NCBI RefSeq assembly: GCF_910592395.1
Contig: NC_088312.1
Location: forward strand, 12,956,001-13,020,000
Direction of reading: 5' to 3'
DNA from: Lineus longissimus
Lineage: Eukaryota > Nemertea > Pilidiophora > Heteronemertea > Lineidae
DNA length: 64,000 nucleotides
Shown here piece by piece: positions 37,101 through 49,100 of this stretch (the stretch's first letter is position 1; each line of letters opens with the position of its first letter). A model generated the notes under the pieces. It had not been told where the DNA came from. It did no database searches and worked only from the letters and a program-made list of their open reading frames with translations. A program made the translations under genes and the position numbers.

Positions 37101-40100
37101 ATATTTGAAACCCGTGGTAAAATCCATACCCTTCAGATGGATTGTAGCGGTAAAAAAAAGTGGCGCCCAATCGCAGTGCCGCAATCAAACGTTGCAGCAT
37201 CGTTATCAAAGCAAGCCTTTTCATTGGTAGTTTACCCGACTGCAGACGCAGTAGCAAGCATGTTTACATTGTGTCTGCATGACAATTTGCAATTGCCATT
37301 ATACCAATTACAGTTTATGCCCCCCCCTCCCCCGCTGCTGGTGTAATAAATTTTACAACAAACACGAAAGCAGTGTGTGTTACAGCGTAAAATTGGTATG
37401 GAATATTTAAAAAACAAGGCCTTAGAAAGTTGTAGTCTATATTGAACTCATTTTAAAATCTGTCTTATGGAATTATACAACACATGTACAGGTGTGTCAA
37501 ATAGTCAGGACTGCTGCTCTTTGCAGTTAATTTTATTGCTTTTTCTCAGGGTTTTGTATGACGAGGAGTAAAATAAGCTTCATCTCAGAATGATATTTAT
37601 AGGGAATTGCTCATTTTGACCTGCAGAGCGTTAACAGACTTGTTTTTCACCTGCTACCGTTGCTGATATTTTCTGCGATGTCACGTGATGAAATCTATGA
37701 TATGATTGGTTAATCTCTGTGGGCTTTAACGCGAGGTTAAAAATGATAACTGATAAGCTGTCTCGGAGATCAAAGGTGTTGAATTCATCACTTAGGCGAT
37801 GTAAATGGGCAAAGGTGCATTGTTCTGATGGAAGATCTCTGTCAACGCTTCAAGCTCGCGAGCCACGGATGTGACGTGGTATCATCCTCCTACAGGGAAG
37901 GTTTTCCTGTCTCTACTTGAGCAAGTCAACATAAGACTTGCTGTATCACCACCATTCAGAACAGGGAGTGTTTTCCTTCTATTTTAGTGTGACTTTTGCG
38001 ATTTGTTTTTAACCCTTTCACACCTACATGTATCTGAAAATAACGATTTTCGAAGAAATAGTTGGACCCAATAAAAATATTTCACGTTGTTCCAACAGCC
38101 CACTACTGTTACAGTCAGTTAGACATTACCAAGAAGTGATAAGGACTAGGCTTTATGAATTCTTGATTTTGTCTTAAAAAAGAAACAGTTTGCTGTGCAC
38201 TAAGTTCATCATACCAGGCGATATACAAAGAAGGTTACTTTCGATTTTGAATGACCCCCACAAAATCAATCATAATTTTACCAAATTTCTGTCACATGTA
38301 GCTAATTATGGGCCCCAGACCAACAGTCTGGGGACCATATTGAGATTGCTGGAAGTTCTATATTCTTCTATCTGTTCACCCACAAACATTATTGTGAGTG
38401 TTCTCTAAAACACCTAAATAAACCAAAAATCTTTCTTCCGTATACCACCAAACATAACCCCAACCATTCAACGTCACCAAAGACTTTTCGAAATTTGGAT
38501 AGTTTTGATGACTTTGAAGCGTTTTTATGCGCCGATTTTTCTGATTTGCTTTCAAATCTCCGGCACGACACGTACATTAGCATATAAGCTCCGCCCCGTA
38601 ATGGTGACGTCATATCCTCATGCATCATGGCGGCGGTATCTCTTTGCCGAAGTGGGGGATCCCCCGAAGTGGCGAGCTGTCGAGTATTTTGAGCAAAGAA
38701 CGACGGTTGAATGTAGGAATAAAATAAAGGAATAGCCTTAAATGCTTATCGATGATCCATCCTGCCCATCTGAAAAGGTTAGGGTGTTGTTTAAATGTTA
38801 TTGAGCGTGTGATTTTGAGAAAGCGCGAGCGTGTTTGTCCGGAAATAGATCATCCGCGAAACGGAATAGACTTCAATCCTCCATACGTGTACTGTGTGGG
38901 CCCGTGGGGGCTATCAAATTTGCTGACAAGCAAATTTCAAATTTCTAGTTCCTATTTGTTTCTAGTTTGATCTTACCTTCACTAGCTACTGGCATTTTAG
39001 GATTTACATCTTTCGAAACTTTTGTACCTGAGTATAAGCTGACTGTTCGCCATGCAGTTAAACTCTCAGACCACAATAATCATGCTCCCCTTATTATTTT
39101 GAAATTTTGTAGGCGGTGAATAATGCCGAGGTCTTGGGGGATCTAAACAAATATGGGGCAAACTTCCATAAGCTCACCCTCAGAACATAAACAAAATCAA
39201 TGTGGATTATTACTCTTGTCCGAGAATTTGATCGGTGACAAACCACAAGGGGTCAAATTTTTACGGCTCCTGAGAGGTTGATAAATTTCAATGCCTATTG
39301 TGCAATCACTTATGTAGGTAATGAAATCAAACTAATTTGAAATAAAATCACTGATCCTAACATGTGACCAAAGTTAGGTAAATCCATGATTGAAATTATG
39401 AGAGTTATTCAAAGTCAAATGTTTACAATCTATTTTATGTCACCGAGTATAAGAGCCATTGATAATGAAGACGAAACACCTCCAAGCTTTCATATTTTCC
39501 ATAAAACATCAAACTCTCTCGGTGTACTTATAGAAAAGTACAAATTACATCTCCATTTGCAAATTAAATCAGAGCCGCTACTAATCTCTCTTTGGGAAAA
39601 ATGTCTCGTCTTCAAATCTGATTCAGAGCATTGTAAGTACAGAAACATTATTTTCGGCCTGATCCCCAATTTCAAACAAATCTTTAGTCGCAGTTGATAC
39701 AGCAGAAGGCTACGTACCGCTTTTTGATGTTGTGAGCGCAAGAACAAAAAAAGCAACTCTGAAAGCTTTTGATACAAAATCATCTACTTTTCTCCGCATT
39801 GAACAATCGCAAGGAGATGTTTGTTATACATGATAGAAGAGGCAGTACACTTTATGATTAACTCGTCGAGTTTTTCCTAACACACAAACACAACCCTAGG
39901 CTGTTTACTCATATCTAATAGTCGACATAAGCACTATACAGAGCGCTTGGCAAACAACAAAAGTTGCCGTGTGATTTCTTCTTGGTATGAAAAGAAACGC
40001 GCAGCGCATTGAATGAGACGAATCCTAAGATGTACCGCCTCACACAATAACTACAGAGACATGAAGACGACACACTCAGTCAGATTAGCTCTATATGATC

Positions 40101-43100
40101 AGAACGACTCCATCAGAAGTAATTGTGCAGCTTGCTTTTCCCCGCTCCTATAAACAAGTCGTTTCATCTCGCGACGACTTCACATCGCGAGAAGCCAACC
40201 AAGTGAAGTTTTTCTCACATCCCGACCAACGTTTCAACGAACACAACAAATCACAGGTTTCCCAGTCAGTTGCATTGAGAATACTCCCAGATTTTTCGCT
40301 TTGCAATTCAATCTTTGGCACTTTCCGACAAAGAGTTAGGATTAAACATGATAAATTTTTTCGGGTTGCTTTTAATGTGTATCTGGGCATTGTATGAACT
40401 TCTCTCAAGAGAAATGGTGAAATCATAGATGAACTTCACCAAACTAATATCAATAGATCAACTTATATTTAGGATTGCCTTTACAAATGATGTGTCATGA
40501 AGACGATTTAGATTTCATAAGTGTGATTCAGACTTGCTACTATATAAAAGGATCTGACTGTTTCCTGTGTTATAAAAAGCAGCGTACAAGGGGACATGAA
40601 AATAGTACATTTTACAACCCGCAGATTGAAGCAGTATCCAAAACTAATAATTTTGTTGTAACAGAGTGCCAAAAAAGAGGGTGGTTTCAGGATGTATCCA
40701 AAAATGTACACAAACATTCTACCAACTGAAAAAAATTCACGCCGGACAGAAGCAGTATCCCAAACCCAACAACCAATCAAACGGAAATGAAGCAATGAAG
40801 AACATTTTACCAGCCATCGAAATTTTAAAGTTTTGTATTTCTTGTATTTGTGTTATCAATCTGTCTTTATTTGACTTTCATCCTACACTGTTCCTGAACT
40901 ATATGATGGTACAAAATATATCTCAATCAACGAGCACCATATAGTTTAGGACAGTGCCTTTCATCCCTTTTTGTTGTCTTGTTCATTTCTTTGAAACTGT
41001 TTTCTTTTCATGGCTATTTGTATTTTCTGGCTTTTAGCAGTGCTGCACCCTTGCCCCTGACCCCCCTTTCCTCCTTCTGTAATGAAAATATGCCTTGCCC
41101 AGAACTACCAATCCTCACCAATAAATAAGCGCCAAAAACTGAGCACCTTGGATGCCCAATGACGTAGATCTACGTCTTAAACATCCAGCCATTTAGGGCC
41201 CAATAACGTACATCAACGTCATCAAACAGGGGTCCTGAGGATCGTGGCAATCGTCTCTTTGAAAAATTGTAAGCTACATGAACTCGATCATCTGATGATT
41301 TTTCCTGAAGGAAAGGACTTTCCTAATTTCGGCAGTCTGTGTGTGTATGAGGTCTGGGGACTGTAAAATGTGCTCTTATAGGGTTTATGGTTATAAAAAT
41401 ATGAGATTTTTGATGAAAGTCCACTCTCTTTGAATATTATACAAGTAAGGAAGATCTAATATAAAAAACAAAAAAGCCTTTGTTTCAGTTGAAGGCTATT
41501 TTTTTAAAGAATCTGATGTTAAAGAAACTTCGGGTAATTCTCTCTTATGGAATTTTGTTTGCAATGTGGCGAAAGGAGGTTAAATGCAGGCACTGCAGAG
41601 GATAATCAGTAAAACCCATGTGCACCCAAGGTGTTCAAAATGGGTCACATTGCACAGCATTGCCACAAACTAGTACCATTTTCCATGTCCTTACTCAGTC
41701 TTTCCATACAGTTGATCCCGCATGTTGGCACCATTTGGCAGATTTTTGTGCAGAGGGCAGTCCTGTAGCACATGGGTCCTTCGTCAGTAATATAAAAATA
41801 GCACCAACAAACACTACATCTGTAGACAATGCACATATAATCAAGCATATTAGAATCCATACTTGATATACCTAAGTTGTCTGTACTTACATTTTGCCTA
41901 AAAGTGTTTCATATTTGCCCTTTACCTATCCAGGGTCCCAGGAAACCCACACAGAATCTCTGGTATACTAAAGCAGCTACGAAACTCAACCTTTCTCACA
42001 GCGATATCTATGCCAGCTATAATATAATAGCCCACTCCCTGACTTTGATCTCAAGACTTCTAGCATTTTACCGAATCAACATAGAAGTTGAGTCTCAGAG
42101 CACAAGCGACTTGTAGCAATCCGTCTTTAGGAATGCCTACTCACTTTGGCGCTATTGTCATGCATAATTGAAATCGACGTGGTCTTTATGTGCATGCCAT
42201 AATGTTCGCATTGTCGGTTTGTTTTCCAAAGGAAATTAAAATGCCACAGGAATACGGTTGCTTGCTGTTCCTATTGAATTGACTACCTTTGAGGTTACAA
42301 TCAAAATACTCTAGACTTCCACATCTTGAGTCAATCGGCTTGTTGAACATTAAGAAGCACTATCAGATGAATGGACAAGCCTAGAATAATACGGCTAATA
42401 AAAATCTGATTTCTTCTCTCGCACTATTTGCTATTAATAGTTTATAAGCATTGCGTTTGAGTGCCATAGAAACTGGATTACGGCGGAGATAAAATTTATT
42501 TGACCTGGTGTGGCAGCACTGTCTTGGGGAAGTTTATTCCCAGAGCTACATGTATTTTTGCATTTGTGTCATTGTTGGGCATTTTTCAAAAGTGGTCATC
42601 ACCATGATTATTTTGAAGAAAAGTTACATATATCACACAGTGTTCTCCACAAGTCTATTTGTCAGTGTGGCCCACCCTACCTTGGTAGCTTACTACCCTA
42701 CCTTGGAAGAGCCACCCTACCTTGCTCTAGAACTTTGTAGAGGGTTCCTATAGGGCTACCCTACCTCAAATTGCTGGTCACCCTACCTCAAATTGCTGGC
42801 CACCCTACCTTGTGTTGCACACTGGTAAAACCTCATGCAAATCAAGGGTATCACCCTACCTTGAGAAAACCCTGTGGAGAACACTGATCGCACTTAATAC
42901 TAATAGAAATATTCATCAGAGGTAGATGGTGCACTGCTCTTGTGAGAACATGTTGTATAGGTTTTTGCCGAAGTCTGTTGTTCTGTCCATAAAAGATACT
43001 CTCTGTTGTCTGGCTCCGTTCGGCTAAAATATGAATACACGTTCTATTGTATAATGTAATTTTAGGCAGGCCACCCAAAAAAGGCACACCCTTCAATATG

Positions 43101-46100
43101 ATTTTCAAAAGCTTCTTAAAGTGGTAAAAATGGGAAGCCACGATAGTTACTTTACCAGAATCTCAGATTACCAAAGACGGACACTACAATATTCGGTATT
43201 GTTAAAGAAACTGCCCAGGGCTACGTCCTTTGCTGTCCCAGTAATTTCTCTTACCACCATCTGAAGGGCTGCAACATCAAAACTGTATAAAGGGAAAAAA
43301 ACAGTTCTTTGCAGCATAATGTCTTTGATTTGAACATTAGTTCAACGTTTCGGAGTTCTTTGATGAAACCCAGTCTTCTGGTTCAGTGAGTGAAAACTTT
43401 GGTCTACATGTGAGTTGCAATCGTAGAAAAGCTGCTTGCTATTTAGTGGTTCTTTTGAGCGCAAAATGGCTGTGACTGTCCTGGCCTTTTACTAACCATC
43501 TCCGCTCACAGGTTTCTCTTCCCTCTTAACTCCTCAGAAACAATAGATTCTGAGCGGGGCATTATTCTGGTTTATTCTTACAGATCGTTACCGGCTGTTT
43601 TTCATGAGTCACACGGCCGCCGCCTCTCGGCCAAGACATCATATTAGCATTATTATCAGGATATACGAAACGTCTTTTTTCCATACTTTATGTTAGATGA
43701 ATCACTCACAAATTATTTATCCTTTCAGATAGGGTGAGGGCTGACCATCCTAATGGCTGATTAAGACCCTCGTAAACCCTTAGGCTAACCGGTTCTGCTT
43801 CCTTGTGAGAAAGAAAGCAGTATCTAACCAATTAGGATATTGTGTTGCAGAATGCAATTAGCCTTTTCCTTTTTGGCTCTGAGGCAGTGACTTGGGGACG
43901 TTGGAGCCAGGAGTAGCCCCTGGCGGTCTTTCTCGAGGCCTTGCTCCGGAAGGTCATATCTAACCACACCATGTAACCAATACTCTGTCCATCTCTTAGT
44001 GGTTTTTCTTCTCTCTCGTTGTATTCAACAGGAAAGTGCTTGGAGGGGTCTACATAACATCAGCTTTCCTTCCCGCGTTGTGCGCATCATTCATTGCCAT
44101 CAGCCTTGAACGTAAGTCGAGGTAGGCCTGAAAGTTTACTATATCTTTATTGCCTAGATTAATTATGACATGGTAGAGGTCAACACCTGGGATACACATC
44201 TGAAATTGCTAAACCCTCTGACACCAAGGATGATCAGCAACAACATCTCTGAGGGTGCCCACCTCTCCGAGTCAAGGCTAACAGCCCTCACTGAGTGAAT
44301 CCAGCCAGCCTCAGATTGAAGACTAACTCTAACTGGACCCTTCCATACGCTGTGTACTCCATTTACAGTTTCCTTGTTGCATTGAAGTTCTGCAAGGACA
44401 TCCAAGGAGCACTTTTAAGGTTTTCAAACTGAAAACAACTAACTGTGACCCTACTCCGGCTTTAGCATTTGAACAAAAGATATTGGTGTATGGGAGTAAT
44501 CAAAGCATACATTCCAACTCTCTTTACCGTAGCTCCTTGGGTGTCCTGGCATTGCCTCACCACAATATGGAATCCAAAAAATATTTAAAAGGGTCCAGTT
44601 TAGAGCTAGCCTTGAATCTGAGGCTGGATTACTCGAATAGGTGGTCAGCCTTGACTCGAAGAGGTGGGAAACCTTCCGAGATGTTGTTGCAGATCCCACC
44701 GAGTGACCCTGAACACCCTCCTCAACATTAATATGTAGATAATCTGTAAAATCCAGCCTGCATATATCAACGTTTACGTAGAGTCGCAGTGTAGAGTCGC
44801 AGTGTGGTGCATGAAGAAAATTGGTATTCTGCTGGCAAAATTACTTGTTGCTGTACTAGAGCAAAATCAACCATGCTGTACTAAATAAGAGATTTTTTGC
44901 ATTCACTGCGACATTCAGGCTTGTGACCTGCCTGTGGAGAAGCCTTTTAATAGAAAGTAAAGATCATCATTTGTTCAAACCTCACCTGTGTATAAAGTGT
45001 TCCTGAAAAAAACAACAACTGAATGTCCAACATTTCATCAACACGATTTCAAAGTGTTGTCACTTCAAGTTATCAGTTGTTTTGCAATTGTAGAGGAGTG
45101 GACTGACAGGCGAGAATTTTTCTTGGTACATGACTAAAGTTATTGTTGGCAAAAAAAGTTCAAAAAACAAATATTTTAGCTTCAAGCTTAGTTCCCACTA
45201 CAGATGGAAACATTGGTGAATGTGGAAAACCTCATGGCCTTCACAGTCATTTGATTAATTTCAATGTACATTTGTAAAGTTATTGGTTTGGCAATATGAT
45301 GGACCAAAACGCATGTGAAAGTAACTGCCAGGGTTTCTTGCTGTTTTGAATCGTACCCTTTTCTTGCCTTTTTTCCAGCAGGCTCACACTTCATTTTAAT
45401 AATCGAGCCAGGAGTTGACTTATTTTACATACATGTAGCCCTTATTTTTTGCTAAAACTTGACGTTACGACAACGGTATGCTTGCCCTTTCACTCTGAAC
45501 ATGTTGGATTTTAAGTCGTAAATGTAAAAACTTTCTTGGTTGTCACCCCTAGGTAATCTTGCCATGTTCAATTTAATCTGAAGTGAACCATCAGTCGAGT
45601 GGGTTCAAATGCGTTGCCCAACTTATTCCTTTTGGCTGAGGGTACTTTTTGCCAGAGTCTTCTCCAGAGAGTAATGTATGTTGTTTGCCATGACGTACGA
45701 AGTTGAGGATACATGTACCATACATAAACATGTACATGTAGTTTTGGAACGTATCGTAGATTTTGAAAAATCTCTTTCAGGTGTTCAGAGAGGGTTAATA
45801 GACACATTGTCCATCATCCAGCCTCCATTGCAACACAGAATCTCACACTTCATCATTTCATCGAAGCGATCATCTTAGAATCTTCATCAATTGTATCTGA
45901 CCAAATTAGCATTAATAAACTAGCGGGTATCAATGCTATACTTATCTCCTTACTTCTATTATTCACCAATGGTATAGCCGGCTAATTTCGTAAATGACGG
46001 ACTAGCCGGGAAAGTAGCTTTTAATTAGCTCATATTGATCAGTGGTTTTCTCTCGTGTGTGGGTTTACCCCATGGGTTCTATTGTTTTGGCCAGTGCAGG

Positions 46101-49100
46101 CGGTCAGCTTGGAGAATTTAGCGCAAATTAGCTCTTTGGCCATCTTGGGATTAGCAAGCAAGCGGGACTTGCATGGTGTCGATGATGCTGGCTTAAATAG
46201 TGACCAGTGATTCTGAAAATTACTAGATTCTGTTCCTCTGACCCTGCTTCCTCCAGAAACGGCAGGGAATTTCGAAATGAGCAAAGAAATGTTAGGGCAA
46301 CTGGAATATAGGGCAGAGTTTGTACCTTTCAGTGACAGAAAGTGCATTAATTGACTCTGATAAAAACATCAGCTCTTTTAGAGGGGCAAGGTGCTGGAGT
46401 TTACCCAACTGCCCTGCCCTTAAAGTTATGTGAGTTGCATCAGTTTCACCAAGTGTAAAAAAAGTGGTAGGGTTCTGTTTTAATGATTGCCACAGAAGAA
46501 TTCTTTGAACCTCTTGGTAACGTTGGTATGAAAAAATACTCCTCTTATCTCATTGAGATGTGAACTGTTTGAAGATACTAATCATAAAACAGTTGACATC
46601 ACAGCCTTCGGGCGTTGCTGTTCATAACCTGGGTTGGACACTTGAGTGTGTTGAGTTCACTGTCGACATGATTACATGTAGGAAGACAACACATTTAAAA
46701 GCAGGGGTTCAAAATGACACATTTTTCTTTGCGTGGTGCTCTATTAAAGCAAACAGAATGAAAGCCTTGAACATAGGGTTATCAATTTAGAATATCATGT
46801 GGTAGCTTTCCCGTGCCTGCTAAAGATCCCGAGTATTTCATTTATGCAAACATAACCCCCTTGGACGTTAGGCTGAAACCAATCAACATTGGCTGATTCA
46901 GGCGTGCGGGATGTACCGACAACGGCTAATGCTATTGTGCTTGTCCGAAAAACACACAAAACGTACCTTGCGTTTAATCCCCTGGAAAAACACGATGAAA
47001 TTCCACGTGGTCCAGGTGCGAGGTGGCGATAAAGAAAGATCAGAGGATGGGTTTGCCGTCAAGACTTTGAGTGTGAAATTGGGATCAATCTATTGATCGG
47101 CATTGTTGAGTTCTGTTTGACTTTCTATCGATGTCCTGAGTAGTCCGTTGTGATATCTTTTGCTCCACATTTGATGGACTCCGCCCTTCTGTTTTATGCG
47201 ATTCTGGTCAGCTTTTCCTGGGGGATACAAAAACTTGTCCTCAGTCATTGTTCCGGTTTATGTGGCATGTTACTTCTTGTACGTGTATTGCTGATCTTGT
47301 ATTTTGGGAGATGGAAACGTACCCTGGCAGAAGATACTGATATGCGGCTAGTTACATGGGCGTTGGAACACTTGCTCAACCAGAAGTGACCAGAAATGCT
47401 GACTGTAAACTACTGCAAGCTTGGAAATATTTGCAGTCATGCAGTTTTGTCAAACTGTTACTTTGTCATACTTTTAATTTAGTGTTTTGACAATGGGCCT
47501 GCAACAGTGACTTTAATTAGATTTCTCTTTCATGGCAATTTGTGTTCTTCACAATCATCAATTAACATGAAAATAAAAGGCACACGAACATGTTTTACAG
47601 TACCACAACCTTGGCCCAGGGACAAACCCTATAGCATATCTCAGCTTACGTAACAAAAGACAGATTTATTCATAGATCTCTTTGGCAAGCTAAGGTGGTT
47701 CGCCTTTCTGAGCCAAGTTGGGTTGCACCAGTAACAATTCGAAATAGCAAAATGGTTCAGGTAAAAGTCAGGGCTCAAGATAACCCCAAAAAGTGTCTTT
47801 TGAAGCTGCAGCATGAAACTTGGCCCAGGACCCTAAATATTCAAACTATGAACTTTAAAGACCTGTGGCAGGACTCCCAAGATCTTGCCAAAACTTTGGT
47901 TTGACTCCTGATAAGAAAATCTAGCGCAAGACCCGAAAAATAGTTTTAAAGAAGCTCTGACAGCTTATAATCATGTCACTGTGCTGCAATGGAGATTTGT
48001 GTGGTTTTACAGTTAATGGCAATCGGGGCTTCATTTCCCTAAGGACTGCAATGTGAGATTACTTTTTTAATGACCACTATCTTGAATCTCCCATGGCTTT
48101 AAAAAATCATCAAGTTCATAATCACCTTATAATGGCTTTCTAATTTGCATTCCCAGTTAAAACCCTAGTTTTATAAAGTTATGCATTTTAATTAGAGGGC
48201 TATTCATTCTCTACTGGTTTAGATCAAAGTTGTCATCATGTCCGCCTCATAATTCCTTTATTTTCCTTCAATTCGGCAGGCTTTTTGCCCATGTTATCCC
48301 AGTGTGTCATTGGGGACTTACGCCAATTGTAGTTTTGAGAGGAAACTGTCAGTTCTTCACCCAACAATGTCGGTTAAAGGGTCAGTCTCCGCTCTGGACA
48401 GCTGTGATCTGGCCCTTCTTTTGTGATGCAGATTTGTCACACTGCTGTTAGTGTTATGCTGCAGTCAGCATTTACCCTGTACCCCCCTGGTCAGGGTCAC
48501 AACCAATTTTGTGTTCAATTCTGGACAAACAGGATTTTTCTTCCCGATCAGGTAGTGTCAAGTTCTTGGTCCTCGCTCTAGACAAAAATACAAAGCGCCG
48601 GCAGCCTGACCAGGTCTGGAGGAGTACAGGTTTAACATTGACCGCTGCATAGCTGGCTGTACTGGATGAGAGACCATACATAAGAGCTGTGTTGTATAAC
48701 CGGTACCCTCTGTTAGGCACAGCAGGGCAATTTATTTTTGCGAATTCCACAATGAACCTATAGTTTGGCAAAAATGAAAGGTGCAAAAAACTGTCTGATT
48801 CGAAAACGAAAACGATCGTCTGCCAAAATAAAAAAAAGCGAACATTTTTTTCTGAAATTGTTCCAAATTGCAAAAATAGAAAAGACGCAACAATTTTTCT
48901 GCTTACAGTATTAATCATTTCCTTTCCGAATATCAGAATAACTTGGCCACTACTACACTCAACTGAAAACAACATGATTCGCCTATCGCCCCAAGAACAA
49001 GCCCAGAAGAAGAAATGCACACTGTAGCTCTTCTGTTAAAATAATCCTGAATAGATTCTAACTCTGATATTCTTGCCTGCATTGCGGATACAAGTTTCGT

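Larger units (their letters stand above)
37027..42637. other. Intron between the alternative exons, mostly unassigned
   Basis: Includes a mixed C-rich run (37320-37334), a hairpin at 38309-38337 and a palindrome at 41161-41176, listed separately. Open frames of up to 103 codons (for example 39386-39697) lack family signatures. Confidence 0.45.

Noticed and set aside
44032-44111. Exon 3b ending at the stronger donor gtaagt (44112)
   Set aside because: It leaves phase 1 and frameshifts into exon 4 unless an inner acceptor is also used. The donor at 44122 gives the conserved ERKSRRGLL and the same 90-nt length as exon 3a.
48472-49020. Longest open frame in the window (182 codons, minus strand)
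   Set aside because: No domain, Phe/Leu/Ser-rich composition, overlaps AT-rich repeat-like DNA and lies in an intron of the TMEM135 homologue. In an AT-rich 64-kb animal sequence one such frame is expected by chance.
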